Shown piece after piece: positions 10,052-19,878 of a stretch of 24,579 nt of DNA. A program made the translations under genes and the position numbers. The first letter of the stretch is position 1, and each line of letters begins with the position of its first letter. Source of the stretch: Physocladia obscura (Eukaryota; Chytridiomycota; Chytridiomycetes; Chytridiales; Chytriomycetaceae); contig JADGJH010000221.1 in the NCBI GenBank assembly GCA_027596945.1, forward strand, positions 1-24,579, in the 5' to 3' direction. A model generated the notes under the pieces. It did no database searches. It was given only the letters and a program-made list of their open reading frames with translations, and had not been told where the DNA came from.

Positions 10052-11529
10052 TCATTTCGTAAATAAACTTTTTTCGGTGGTTGATTTTAAAGTTGGTAAA
10101 GGCGACTCCGAAAACCCCTGTGGAATTAATTCAAAAGCATCTCCTGGGCTGTGTCGATGATCAGTGAAGTTCGCCAACTGTTGTTTTCCAAATGCATTGG
10201 AAGGGCTTAATCTTGCATTTTCTCGTTTAATAGAAACAATTTCCTTGGTTTTCTTGAACAGCGCCCAGTTCTTTCTTTCTTCAATCCATTCAACAGACGG
10301 GTTGGATTCAAAATTATTTTTTGATTGTTTTTGTTGCTCCTGCTGCTGTTCTTTATGCTTACGCGGATAATTTACGTTATTCATGGCACGATAAACAAGA
10401 AGCGATGCAAGCGCATCATTCGCTGCATATTCAATCGCAGCCGAAGTAAGTTCTGGAGATTCCCAGCTGAATCCTGTGGGATCTTTCGAGACTTTTTTGA
10501 ACGGTATCGTTTGGTCAACAAATCTTTTTTTTTTGTGGTGAGGTGTAGATTAAATTTTTACTGCGATTAAACTTACGAGTAATAGAGAGATACTAAGCTC
10601 TGCGCACCGATTTTTATTGTATTTGCAAGTTGCTGGCAGTCAACGAGATTTACTGTCTGAATTCAGGGTCCAGTAAGATAGAAGAATAAAATAAAATAAA
10701 AAATTACATTAATTTTTAGGAATCGTTGCAAAGAATTACAATCTCCAACAATACCAGCGCCAGATTTAAGAAAAATATTCGATTCCAGCAAAAATTTAAG
10801 CGCCGCCGGCAAATTTCTATATTCTGGTAATGTGGATGGATCCCTAGGTCGATCGGGGCCACTACAAATAGAATAAACTTGAAAAATGGCAACTATGTTT
10901 GCTGAAAACGCAATCTGGATTGTCGCAGGTTTTGACATCCAGTACTCAACATCCAATCCAAGAACTTTAATTGCACTGTCACCGTCTTCGTTGCTACAGA
11001 GTGAGAGGATGGTTGTCAAAAAATCGTTTGCTGCTTGCTCTGTACTAAGGACATAGACTTTGGCTGATGGATTTATCAGCGAAACGAGAGGATTGGAGAA
11101 GATTCGCAGCCCCGCAAGTTCTGAAATAATTTGGTCTGTGAATTGTTCTGCGGGTGTGTTCAGAATGGATTCGTAAGCTGTTGTTTGAGAGATTGGCGAA
11201 ACCACCTTTACTGAGGATGAATTCGAATAACGTAGTTTTTGATTATTGTGCAACTGCTGCAGGATGCTGCTCTGTAGGGAAATTTCGTGGCGAAGAATCG
11301 AGAGTGATTCGGTATTTTCGATTGCGAGAACCTTGAGTTCGCGAATTTTCACGATGAGTTTGTTGAGTTTTCGCAGCGCAGGAGCCGAATTTAAGACAGG
11401 CACTAAAACCGGATTCCGCCGCCGGCTAAGACTTGCAGCAAATCGCATTAGCGTTGGTGTTGTTATCATTCGTAGAAAAAAGAAAAAAGAAAAAAAAGCA
11501 AGAAAAACAAGTGCTGCAAAAAGCTCCAA
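10052..11529 (-). CDS. DEDDy 3'-5' exonuclease, EXD2-like, membrane-anchored
   Basis: Predicted 457-residue exonuclease of the RNase D/WRN/EXD2 superfamily. Exons on the minus strand: 11529-10708, 10656-10577 and 10523-10052; introns of 51 and 53 nt have GTAATT and GTAAGT donors and junctions keep frame. The catalytic set is complete: D193 and E195 in GLDVEYW, D263 in VGDCNSL, and Y333/D337 in IEYAANDALASL, preceded by the usual WESPELT element. Residues 1-20 form a hydrophobic anchor followed by a basic stretch (FAASLSRRR). This matches animal EXD2, which is anchored in the mitochondrial outer membrane; a later Met at residue 21 could instead give a matrix-targeting start. A helical linker occupies 50-100. 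The C-terminus is polar with a Q-rich stretch (KEQQQEQQKQ). The next gene upstream in the same direction is Tom7. The exonuclease call is firm; the EXD2 orthology is inference. Confidence 0.88.
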
Positions 11530-11652
11530 GCGTATTCGACTGGAGATAATAAGAATATCGAAATAGAATAGCGATGCTTTATTGTAAACTATTATATCTG
11601 GACCCCAAGAAATAATTCAAGAAATCCGCTTCCAGTAAACAACAAGCTTCTA

Positions 11653-11883
11653 TCAAGCAGCTAGCGGAGATATCAGACGTAAAAATGATGGGCGTGGCGT
11701 GCTTGTTGTAAATCCTTGTGTTTAATGCAATCATTGACAGAGTCAGCCTGGTTTCTCATTACAGATTAACTGATACTCCTCACCGATATAAAGCACGAAT
11801 GGAATGAACGCCACATGCAATGCTTTTCGGGTAAATCCAAAGAACTTGATGATTCGCTCACGGGTTTCTTCACTGATAGCCAT
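11653..11883 (-). CDS. TOM7: Tom7, small subunit of the mitochondrial import (TOM) complex
   Basis: A 53-residue protein in two exons: 11883-11784 and 11714-11653, with a 69-nt intron (GTGAGG donor, ACAAG acceptor). The N-terminus SEETRERIIKFFGFTRKALH is the cytosolic helix. The single membrane segment carries the Tom7 signature AFIPFVLYIGF, and the tail PRPSFLRLISPL matches the conserved fungal Tom7 end (Pro-rich turn then LIRLLSPL). Length is normal for the family (about 50-60 residues). Tom7 tunes assembly and dynamics of the TOM translocase in the outer membrane. The intron splits the Gly codon just after the membrane segment. It sits 123 bp upstream of the EXD2-like gene in the same direction and about 100 bp downstream of the gene ending at 11986. 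Confidence 0.93.
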
Positions 11884-11985
11884 TGTTGCAAACTGCGTTT
11901 TGCTTATTTTTTTCTTTTTTTGTTATGACGAAATGATGAAAATGAGAACAAGGGGTATATCACTTTATTTGTAGTAAGAATAGAT

Positions 11986-12781
11986 TTAAAAGTTGACATC
12001 ATTCACATCATCTTCAGCAACCAAAACAACATTTTGAACAATGTCCACAGTAACAATATATCCAACTGTCATTGAAAAGTACACAGCATCTGGCTTCTTT
12101 GTCCAAACAGTTGATTCCCCTCCTTCCTGCAGCTTTGTAACCTCAGTCCACTCTCCTGTTCCAACTTTTTCATACACAAAATGTCTGGGAATAAAGTTGA
12201 GATTACAGACTTTTTGATTCAATGGAACAATAAACTCAATTATTGGGAGTGGTGTCTTAAATGATGCCAAAATGGCTTGGCTTTGGACATTTTTCTTGAA
12301 ATCAGAAGCATTGAGTTGCTTTGTGTAAAGGTAAGGAATCAATTTCTTTGTTTCATTGTAAAATGAATCCCTGTTGCATCATCTGTGAGTGTAAACTCTG
12401 GCTTGTGGCCAGCAATGAGAGACACTTGGACAGCAAAGTAGCCAGGATATGAGATGACATGATACAATGAATCCCACCAATTTTCTTCCTTATTGACTTC
12501 ACCATTCTCATTGACTTGTGTGGCGTTCATTTCTGGTTGAGTTGGTTTAATGCCTGTGAGCAAAAACCAAGTCTCGTCAAACCCCAACTTGGATCCAAAT
12601 GGGTGCAAACAGTTGCTTGTCAAAAACAATGGCCTGCCGGTGCTGGATCCACTGGTTCCTGCATCAAAGATCAGAGCCATGGAGCAGAAAGAATAAATAA
12701 AACTTACCAGGCATGACCCCAAACAGCTCCCTGTCTTTGAGTTTAATTTGGATTAGAATTGCACTTCCTATTCTTGTATTT
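11986..12781 (-). pseudogene. Unrecognised spliced gene, frameshifted, in a CpG-free block
   Basis: Two consecutive minus-strand exons are clear: 12781-12708 (NTRIGSAILIQIKLKDRELF) and 12658-11986, joined in frame by a 49-nt intron with a GTAAGT donor and GATGCAG acceptor. The product continues as GFDETWFLLTGIKP, an Asn-rich acidic stretch, ISYPGYFAVQVSLI, then after a one-base frame slip at about 12369-12375 as FYNETKKLIPYLYTKQLN to the stop at 11986. No splice signals exist at the slip, so it is a frameshift or a sequencing error. No family recognised; it looks like a beta-rich globular protein. An earlier exon may lie near 12930-12842 (NYACNPYTDLLGM). About three CG dinucleotides occur in 12001-12720, unlike the adjacent Tom7 and exonuclease genes, so it may belong to a multicopy or transposon-linked family. 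Confidence 0.45.
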
Positions 12782-12841
12782 CTGAAACCAAATCAAACAG
12801 GTGAGTAAAAACATCTTTTGGAAGAAAAAAAATAACCAGAC

Positions 12842-13600
12842 CAAACCACAAAAACTGGTTTGATCTGAGCCATGACCATATTCTTGTCATCCCTAGCAAG
12901 TCAGTATATGGATTGCAGGCATAGTTGCCAAGGTTCTGCTGTCTTTGATTGACTGTTCAGGTCCTATTTTGGAATGTTGTTTGTCTCATGTGAAGATGTT
13001 TGGCATGAAGTGTCAATGGCAAACCTGCATCAATCACTTGAAAAAAAGCATCTACTATGGACACTTTTCCACTTAAAAGTGTATGCATCTATAGATGTAT
13101 CTTCAAACAGGTTTGGCACCACTCCCCCCAACATAGAGAAAGTGGGTGGAGATTGTACTGGATCAGCTGCACAGGTTAGATGTGGTAAGGTTTCTTTCTA
13201 TTCAATTCATTTTTGATTGATCAATTTGAATATTAACTGGAGTGATTGGTTCAATAATTGGAATCACTTTAGCCTCCCTGCTATGTTGACAGGGTCCACT
13301 GCTATGCCAAAGAGTGACATCCAATTTGCTGAGGCAATTACAGCCACAAACTCAACTGCACAGGATGGGCATTTGAGCTTGCCACAACTCTTGGTTCTTC
13401 AATGTGTATGCTGCTGGCAGTGTTCCTGCTGGAGATTGGAACAACTTAAAATTGGCTTGCGCAACATTGGTTTGATGGCTTCTTCCAGGCAAGTGCATGG
13501 CTGCTAATAAAGGTTACTGCAAGAATGGCGGCAATGGTAACTTTATAACCCCATCATTAACTGACAGAAAAACCCGGCAGTTGCTGTTCACAGCCAAATG
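12842..13600. other. CpG-free block with decayed coding-like fragments
   Basis: Between about 12665 and 13455 I see no CG dinucleotide. Both strands carry short coding-like pieces: plus strand TPPNIEKVGGDCTGSAAQ near 13120-13180 and NVYAAGSVPAGDWNNLKLA near 13400-13465; minus strand VAVIASANWMSLFGIAVD near 13360-13300. Stops and frame changes break all of them. This looks like relics of one or more repeated genes; no family assigned, and no terminal repeats seen. Confidence 0.35.
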
Positions 13601-13873
13601 CTCAAGAAAATGGGAGAAAAACACAAAACCGTAAACAAGAGTATCAAGGATTTTCAAATTCTTAAGTTCTATCGTGGTGATCGGGGCAAGTTCCCAAAAG
13701 TTTTTACTGTTGTGGCTAATCTTACTCAAATCAAATTACGAACAGAACCACTTTATTTTCCCTGATTTGAATAAAATGATGTATTCATTGAAAATAAACA
13801 GTTTACCCTTTTTTTTCTCATCTTCCCGCTTGATTTTCACTCCAGTCATTGACTGTTTTGCCTTGTAAAAAAA

Positions 13874-15608
13874 ATGGGCGCTTGGGATATGTTCGCATTC
13901 CTTCATTTTGATTCTCAGTCTCACGTCGTTTATTATCGTTTTCGCAAAGGTACTGCCTGATATGCGGACTTGGAATGACTCATCATTCAGGACGAATTGC
14001 AGTTCCTGAAAGCTCAAATATTTGGTGGGATCGGCAGAGAGGTTTGTGAATTTAACACAGCTTTTAAGTTACAGAAATGAACAATAAAGCAGCACTCGAC
14101 GCTAAAAGCAGCCAATTCAGCCACATTGGCATTCTTGGAATGTACGGTGATTTTCAGGAAAATAAGAAAAGAACAGTCCACGAATGGGACAGTCTTGCCA
14201 TTGATTTTGATTTGGAGGATATTAAATATCCAACGATTACAACAGAACATTCAAAGTGGATCACGTTTTGCATTTACAACGAACAAGCCATACGCGCGTA
14301 TCAGATGCACTGGATATGTCAAACTCGATCCCTGGCATGCCCGACCCTTTCAATATTAATTGTTTACAAGAGCAGGGGTTCATGCCCCCTGTGCATATCA
14401 TGTGGATATTGGCGCCATTTGATCAGCCAATTGAGTTCCATTCGACAGAGCAGTTGGATGAAAAGGGTAATATGGCCACTTTCATGCTCTTTCAACGCTG
14501 ACTTAACTTGAACGATGCTTAATAGATAAAAACAAGTGGAAAAATATTTTGGATGTGAATCTGGAAAAAATTTCTCATTTCCAGCACCTCAAAGAACTTG
14601 TTCCGCGCATTTTTCGCCACGGATGTTACAACACCCTTGCATTTGGTGGAAAGAAAATGACACGATTTTCTAGTTTGCGCGATAAAATACAAATTCGGTT
14701 GGTTTTTTTTTTTTTTTTTAATTTAATTTTTTTTTAAAAATATATGTAGCAAAGGTGATATCACGGAAGTATATACCATAAGTATAGTTTACCCTTCACG
14801 CAAGTTTCAACACATGTCCATAAGTCTTCTGGACAAAGCAATCTGCGATGCAATTAGCTGTTTCGGCGAAAAAGAATGGGAAAAAGTCAAGAACTGCGAA
14901 ATTGGACAATGCGTTATCACTCTAGCATTAAAATCTAATTTTAGCTATATAATTCACCTTGCATATTCCGATGACCCTTATGATATTAGCATATTGGAAT
15001 CCTGCTACCAATCATGCTTCAAAACAGCCTTTGCTAAAAATCTCAAGTCAATCAAATTTCCACGAATTACGACTGTTGATGCGTATTTTGAAGCAAGAAT
15101 TGCTTTAGAAGTAACTAAGACGTTTCTTGAAAACCATGCCGATCAATTTGAGCAAGTAGTGTTTTGCGTTCACTCTGACCAGGATTTAATTGCGTACAAT
15201 GAAATTGCGAACGATATATTTTCTGTGAAGGCCAATGATGAAATCCAAAGTTCAATTGTACATGAAGCAACTGTAAAACCCGGAAATCCAATTTTTGCAA
15301 GAATTGGAATCTTGAATTTAGATATTTGCTTGCAGATAGTTCAATACATTGATGATTGTCGAAATATGCTGCAGCTTTTTAGTTTGAATCGGCATTGGCA
15401 TGTACTAGGAAAGCAGATTTGGAAGCACAAGTGTCGAAAGGAAGGATTCGCCAGTATTCCCGGTTTGGAAGAAGACTTGCTGAGTCAAGACAGTGTTATC
15501 GATTGGCAAAAAATGTATTTTTGTCATGAATCCAGAAGTCGGCGACGTGTAAACGATTGTATCAACTGGATTGTGGAACAGGTGCTGCAATTCGAAAATC
15601 AAAAATAA
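13874..15608 (+). CDS. Degenerate macro-domain protein with C-terminal F-box
   Basis: Exons I can support: 13874-13949, 13991-14041, 14075 onward, a stretch ending at 14466, 14526-14697 and 14750-15608. The last two form a macro domain followed by an F-box. Macro landmarks: strand plus GDIT (IQIRKGDIT, split by the intron at 14698), LLDKAICDAI, CEIGQCVITLA, YIIHLAYS, LESCYQSCFKTAFAKNLKSI, KFPRITT and QVVFCVHSDQDLIAYNE. The Asn-rich VNxAN motif, the Gly-rich loop before the LDKAI helix and the second loop (STGxxGYP in active members, TTVDAYFEA here) are all altered, so ADP-ribose binding is doubtful. The F-box is LNLDICLQIVQYIDDC through HWHVLGKQIWKHKC, typical of SCF substrate receptors that bind Skp1. 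The N-terminal 170 or so residues are not recognised. Between about 14220 and 14380 the frame changes; a 49-nt and a 58-nt intron around a 13-nt exon would fit, as would a frameshift. The start and the 33-nt second intron are uncertain. Confidence 0.72.
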
Positions 15609-15784
15609 GTGTTATCTGACGTTTATTTTTATTGACAACCAATCTCTTATCAACTTGATGTCACTGTCTCTAATACGTACAAACGAGTTGGAAATTTTAT
15701 AGAAGATATTAATAATAATAAAAATTGTGGTTTAGTGTTTCTTCATTGAACTGTTATTTTTAATCAGACTGCATAGTTAAACTT

Positions 15785-16388
15785 TTAGAAATTTTGATAA
15801 CACAAATCAGATTGCAAAAACTTTGGAGTTGACATCAATTGCCTACCAAACTTGGGCCTGTTTGACAATTTGAAGTAATGCATTCCAGGATCAACATCCA
15901 TATCCGGTTCAACTTATGCCACGACAGTGCTAGCTCCCCAAATTTTGCAGCCATCAACAGTTTCAATAATAAGAACAAAATCAATCCATTTGTACAAGAT
16001 GAACAAAGAAATTGGAGTGGCAATTGTCAGAAAAAAGGAAATAAATTGCGAAATAGAAGAATGAAAATATAGATGAACTTCTGGTAAGTTGTAAAAGAGT
16101 ACTTGCTTGGTTGCTGGTAGTTGTGATTCTGCGTGAAAGCCAACAAAATTATAATAGACATATTCTCCACATACTTCAAGTAACAAATCAATACAAAATT
16201 CACTACCAGTTGTGATGAGGGTAGATTCAATATTTTATTAGAAAACAGTCCCTTAAAAAGTCATACGAAGGCGTTTTCAGAAAAATGTACCTAAAACGCG
16301 AGGATGCAATGGAATGGAAGTCCGTCAAGCTCTTATGCTTGAAATAAATTCTAATAGCATAATTAAACTCTTGATATCTCGCTTGGTA
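15785..16388 (-). CDS. Unrecognised, membrane-protein-like gene fragments
   Basis: Minus-strand exons in host-like sequence. Exon 16388-16247 follows a TTTTAAAAG acceptor and reads YQARYQEFNYAIRIYFKHKS onward to SYDFLRD. A 73-nt intron (GTTTTC donor, CTTGAAG acceptor) joins it in frame to an exon starting at 16173 (CGEYVYYNFVGFHAESQLPA). That exon runs on into a hydrophobic region (FISFFLTIATPISLFILYKW). A stop follows at about 15916; the same frame then reads DVDPGMHYFKLSNRPKFG to the TAA at 15785. Whether the stop is removed by splicing (a 46-nt intron from GTTGAT is possible but shifts frame), is a mutation, or marks the true end is unresolved. No family recognised. The 5' end may lie near 16500, divergent from the coiled-coil gene. 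Confidence 0.38.
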
Positions 16389-16555
16389 CTTTTAAAATAA
16401 TTGTTAAATACGGCGAATAATTCGAAAGCCAGTTAAATCATTGTCATATTTGTAAAACTTCGTAAAATAGCGAATTTCTTTTTTAGAACTATTTCAGTCA
16501 TTGTGTCATTGTTTCATAGTCAACAAACAGTAAAACCAATCAAAATTATGCGTAA

Positions 16556-18497
16556 ATGACAGATTCATCAAAATTAGATCGACGAGCAAATTCAAACTGT
16601 CCTCGCCGAATTACAAGCTATAATGCGAGTGGGTTAAACATCATTCATGACAATTAATAAAAATCATTTTTCTGCCTCTAGCTACACTGCCCCTTCTGCA
16701 AAAACAGAAATTACGCCAAAAACCAGCACCACTTCCTGCAATACCACAATCTCCCCAAAAAGCAGCAGAACAGTTGCGTTCTCTTCTGTCCACACCAATC
16801 TCAAATGACCTTCTTGAAATTGCCGCAATTTACGAAAATAGTGCCGAATCACGTCTTTCGATTGGATTATTTGGCGCCGATATGATGACTGAAATTGATA
16901 AAAAGCTATTTTCGAACGTGCCATACTGTGTGCTTTCTGCAATAGAGCCCTCGATAGTCAATTCGGCACCCTCTTCAGCGCCGCCCCGTCCTATTTATTC
17001 CACAAACGTTACTTCATCAGTTAACACTTCACGAAAACAGTTTGTTCCGAAAAAAAGCATCAAATTGGTCAATAGGTTGGAAAAGTTGGAGGCAGCGAAA
17101 CAACGAAAATCAGCATCTGGCCCATCGAAACGTACCTCTATATCAGGGAGTGCTTGTAGCAGTACGTCTCAGCCTGCTTTTCTAAAGCAAAGCGACGGAG
17201 AGCATGATGATAACCTCGAAAAAGTTTATGAAGATGATAGTTGTGAAATTAACGGCAATGCTGAATGCAAAAATGCAGCGAATGTGCAAGAATTAAAGTT
17301 TGGTGACGGACAAAAAGACTGTGTACCGTTAGAAAATGATATCCCATTGACAGACCACGATATCAAAGGAATACTTCTCAGTGGTATTGATTTTGACAAG
17401 GAACAAGCGAAAATTCAAGAAGCTTTAAGAAAGCAAAGAGTGCTTAGTGAGCAAGCGCAGATTCAAAATGCAAATTTTATTGAATCCAAGCTTGACATTA
17501 TCGTTGAAAAGGCTCAAGAATATTCAGTTGCCGTTGGAATCGCAGAACAACAACTAGCTGTTCAAAAGGAGACAACCAAGCTTGCGGTTGAAGAAATTCA
17601 GCAAAGTATGGCTAGGACCGCGAAATTATTAGAAGATGTTGAAATTGATAGTTGGAATCATTTGGACGAAATTGTCAACAGAACCATGCCAAACATTCCG
17701 TTGCCGCATTATGCATTTCATGAAGAGTTGAAACGATTGACAGCTTTGCGAGAACGGGAGGGAGTTATAGAAAACGCACTTTTTGTCGCGGAAACGAATC
17801 TGCGGTCGGCAAAATTAGATTTTCAACTTGCAGAAGACGAAATGGCGCAAATAAATGAAAGTTTGCAAAAGGTTCCAATTTCCTTCGTTTTGTGTCATTG
17901 AAACAAAATCAATAGACCGAAAACCGAATGTTTGACATTTTCGATGATATAATGCAAATGTCAAATTTTATTGCTCAATATATGCCTTTACAACCCAACT
18001 TGATTCATCAAATTCATACTGTGACGACTGAGACCATTTTAGCCTTTACTGAGCAAGTCTCAGTTCAGCTCCAAGCAACAAGTCGTCCTTCGCATGCAAT
18101 GCAAATTGCACAAACTCATTCACTAAATCTTATCACAAATCTCAAAATAATGGCTCCCAAACTTATTAATGCCACAAAACAGATTCCAATTCTTCAATTT
18201 TCGCAATCAAATAAAAACTTGACAGACATTGAAAACATTGACGAATTGAAAGTTTCAAGAACCAGCCAATCTGAGAATTATGCGCATTCAAAAACAGATA
18301 AATCCGGGAATTTGGCCCACGGATTATTGCACGACTCTGAATTCAAATCATCTTTGATCAAGTTAGCTGACCAAATTCCTCAAAAACTAGGCTCTGGAAA
18401 TGGAAACAAGCTGCGGCATTCAGGATTTTTTCGTACGAATCGAAATTTAATCAGAGCAAACTCGCAGATGCGGATTTTAGATGCCGCAGATGATTGA
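16556..18497 (+). CDS. Hypothetical coiled-coil protein
   Basis: Predicted 614 residues in three exons: 16556-16628, 16682-17871 and 17916-18497; introns of 53 and 44 nt have GTGGGT and GTTCCA donors and joins keep frame. The N-terminal third is polar, Pro/Ser/Lys-rich and probably disordered. A segment around residues 230-370 is strongly heptad-like (KIQEALRKQRVLSEQAQIQN, ERE/Q-rich helices) and predicts a coiled coil. The C-terminal exon is mainly helical (FDIFDDIMQMSNFIAQYMPL) with a basic tail. I do not recognise a family. A cytoskeletal or complex-scaffold role would fit the composition but is speculation. The start ATG is the only one upstream that splices in frame. AATAAA at 18502 lies just past the stop. 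Confidence 0.75.
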
Positions 18498-18508
18498 TTG
18501 AAAAATAA

Positions 18509-18834
18509 AGTATTTTTGAACATTTTGTACAAATCTCTCCGGTGCATGACAAAATCCTTGGAACTATCGTTGGTATTACTTTAGGTAACAGAATCGGGCT
18601 GATTTCCGAGAGTACTGCCGGTTGCGCGATTCTGGTGCTTCGACTTGCAATGCATACTTTAGATGGTTTATCGTAAAGTGGCTTTTGGCAAAGTCGCAAA
18701 AAGTAAGTTTGAGATTGGGAATCACGGTATATTTCGAAAAAGGACCAGATGGCAACAATATCGACAATCCTGATATTGCATTTGGCACAGTTAGGATTGT
18801 TAAAAAGGAGATTATTTCTTTCTTTCTATTTTGA
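18509..18834 (+). pseudogene. Remnant resembling an ADP-ribosylglycohydrolase (ARH/DraG family)
   Basis: The frame at 18509-18676 reads HDKILGTIVGITLGNRIGLI followed by SE, matching the N-terminal motif of fungal ADP-ribosylglycohydrolases (DKILGxxxGxALGDAIGLxxE). Then comes GCAILVLRLAMHTLDG, matching the helix after the TDDT motif. A one-base slip near 18666 moves to FIVKWLLAKSQKVSLRLGIT and NNIDNPDIAFGTVR, in the order expected for the family's next helices. The spacer of about 50 residues between the two motifs and the metal-binding TDDT itself are missing, and the GD of the first motif is GN. It is therefore almost certainly non-functional. It begins 12 nt after the stop of the coiled-coil gene and continues into its 3' flank. 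The match is by eye from short motifs, hence moderate confidence. Confidence 0.4.
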
Positions 18835-18969
18835 GTGTGTGTATAATAGCCAATCATGTCTTATAATATTTAAGAAAGGTAAATAGGTTTTTTGTTCCAT
18901 GTCAGCATTGATTAAGTTCAGAATTATTTCAACTGTTATATATATTATTGTGAGCAATTGTTGAAAAAA

Positions 18970-19470
18970 ATGAACGAAACAGAGCCAAAAACTGCTTTAA
19001 CAGAACAGCAGATTGCTGATCTGAAGTTGGCATTTACGCTGTTTGATACCGATGGAGATGGCACAATTAGTGTGCCAGAATTGCAATCGCTGCTCACAGG
19101 ACTTGGCGCGGCAACAGGGTCGAAAGGGCAAACAAACAAACCACTTACGTTCGCACAAACCGAAAAGATAATGCGATCGATCGATGCGAATGCAAACGGT
19201 GTGCTTGAATTTGACGAGTTTGTTGTGCTCATGACGTCCGCCAAACAAAAGTCGAAGTCCTTTCTCGATAAACAAACCGAACTTCTGAATGCGTTCAAAG
19301 TTTTTGATTTGGACGGCGATGGCTTTATTACGCACGATGAACTTGCGCATGTGCTTAAAAACTTGGGCAACAAAATGACCAACGAAGATATCGATGATAT
19401 GCTCCTGGCGGCGGATGTGAACGGGGATGGCGTTATCGACTACACCGAGTTTCTCCACATGATGAGTTAA
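18970..19470 (+). CDS. Calmodulin-like four-EF-hand protein, intronless
   Basis: A 166-residue calcium sensor. Four EF-hand loops are at residues 26-37 (DTDGDGTISVPE), 72-83 (DANANGVLEFDE), 113-124 (DLDGDGFITHDE) and 149-160 (DVNGDGVIDYTE). All four have acidic positions 1 and 12, so all should bind calcium. It starts with the calmodulin-like LTEQQIADLKLAFTLFD and ends EFLHMMS. It differs from calmodulin by an insertion of about ten residues between EF1 and EF2 (around GAATGSKGQTNKPL), a longer linker and sequence divergence, so it is calmodulin-like rather than calmodulin itself. There is no intron, in a window where most other genes are interrupted. ATG 18970 is chosen because the open frame upstream has only non-ATG codons. 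Confidence 0.93.
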   Translation: MNETEPKTALTEQQIADLKLAFTLFDTDGDGTISVPELQSLLTGLGAATGSKGQTNKPLTFAQTEKIMRSIDANANGVLEFDEFVVLMTSAKQKSKSFLDKQTELLNAFKVFDLDGDGFITHDELAHVLKNLGNKMTNEDIDDMLLAADVNGDGVIDYTEFLHMMS

Positions 19471-19878
19471 AGAACTTCGGCATCAGTAGAATTTGTCTTT
19501 GTTGAACTGGATGTGAATATACGAATATGTTTTAATTATGTTTAAAAACTTTCATTTTCCCCATCAATGCCTAACAGGAGAGGAAATTGTTGATTTTAAT
19601 AGGAATTTCAAGAAATAATGCGTCATTTATATCTTCAGCTTATCTATTGTGAACCCTTTATATATTTTTTTGGTGTGCAAAAAGTTGTCGGCAGAAACTG
19701 ACTGGAAACAAGTGAGAAAAAAAGAGTGCGTGACAGATATTGCATTAGCCAGCATGAGTCATGCCTACTGCAGAAACAAACTGATTCAAAAGGAACAACA
19801 ACTGCAAAAGTTCCTTCACAGAAAACACAGTAAAAATACTTTGCAATAGCAACAATCATGACGTTTAATATAACTCAG
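19471..19878. other. Intergenic stretch upstream of the CNBD exons
   Basis: Calmodulin-like gene 3' flank, then an open frame at about 19649-19849 (SAETDWKQVRKK...). That frame does not resemble the N-terminal part of a cyclic-nucleotide-binding domain and does not splice sensibly to the exon at 19879. A GTAAAA donor near 19830 could be used with the acceptor at 19878, but the product is not recognisable. No assembled gene. Confidence 0.3.

Noticed and set aside
13736..14017. Minus-strand open frame of 93 codons
   Set aside because: It overlaps the first two plus-strand exons of the macro/F-box gene, which have paired splice sites; likely a shadow.
14014..14250. Minus-strand open frame of 78 codons
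   Set aside because: It is antisense to the well-supported exon of the macro/F-box gene and has no recognisable motif.
14700..14736. Long T runs
   Set aside because: They lie inside the intron before the exon at 14750 and serve at most as a polypyrimidine tract.
18997..19458. Long minus-strand frame of 153 codons opposite the calmodulin-like gene
   Set aside because: Antisense of a four-EF-hand coding sequence; Cys/His-rich text is the complement of acidic loops.
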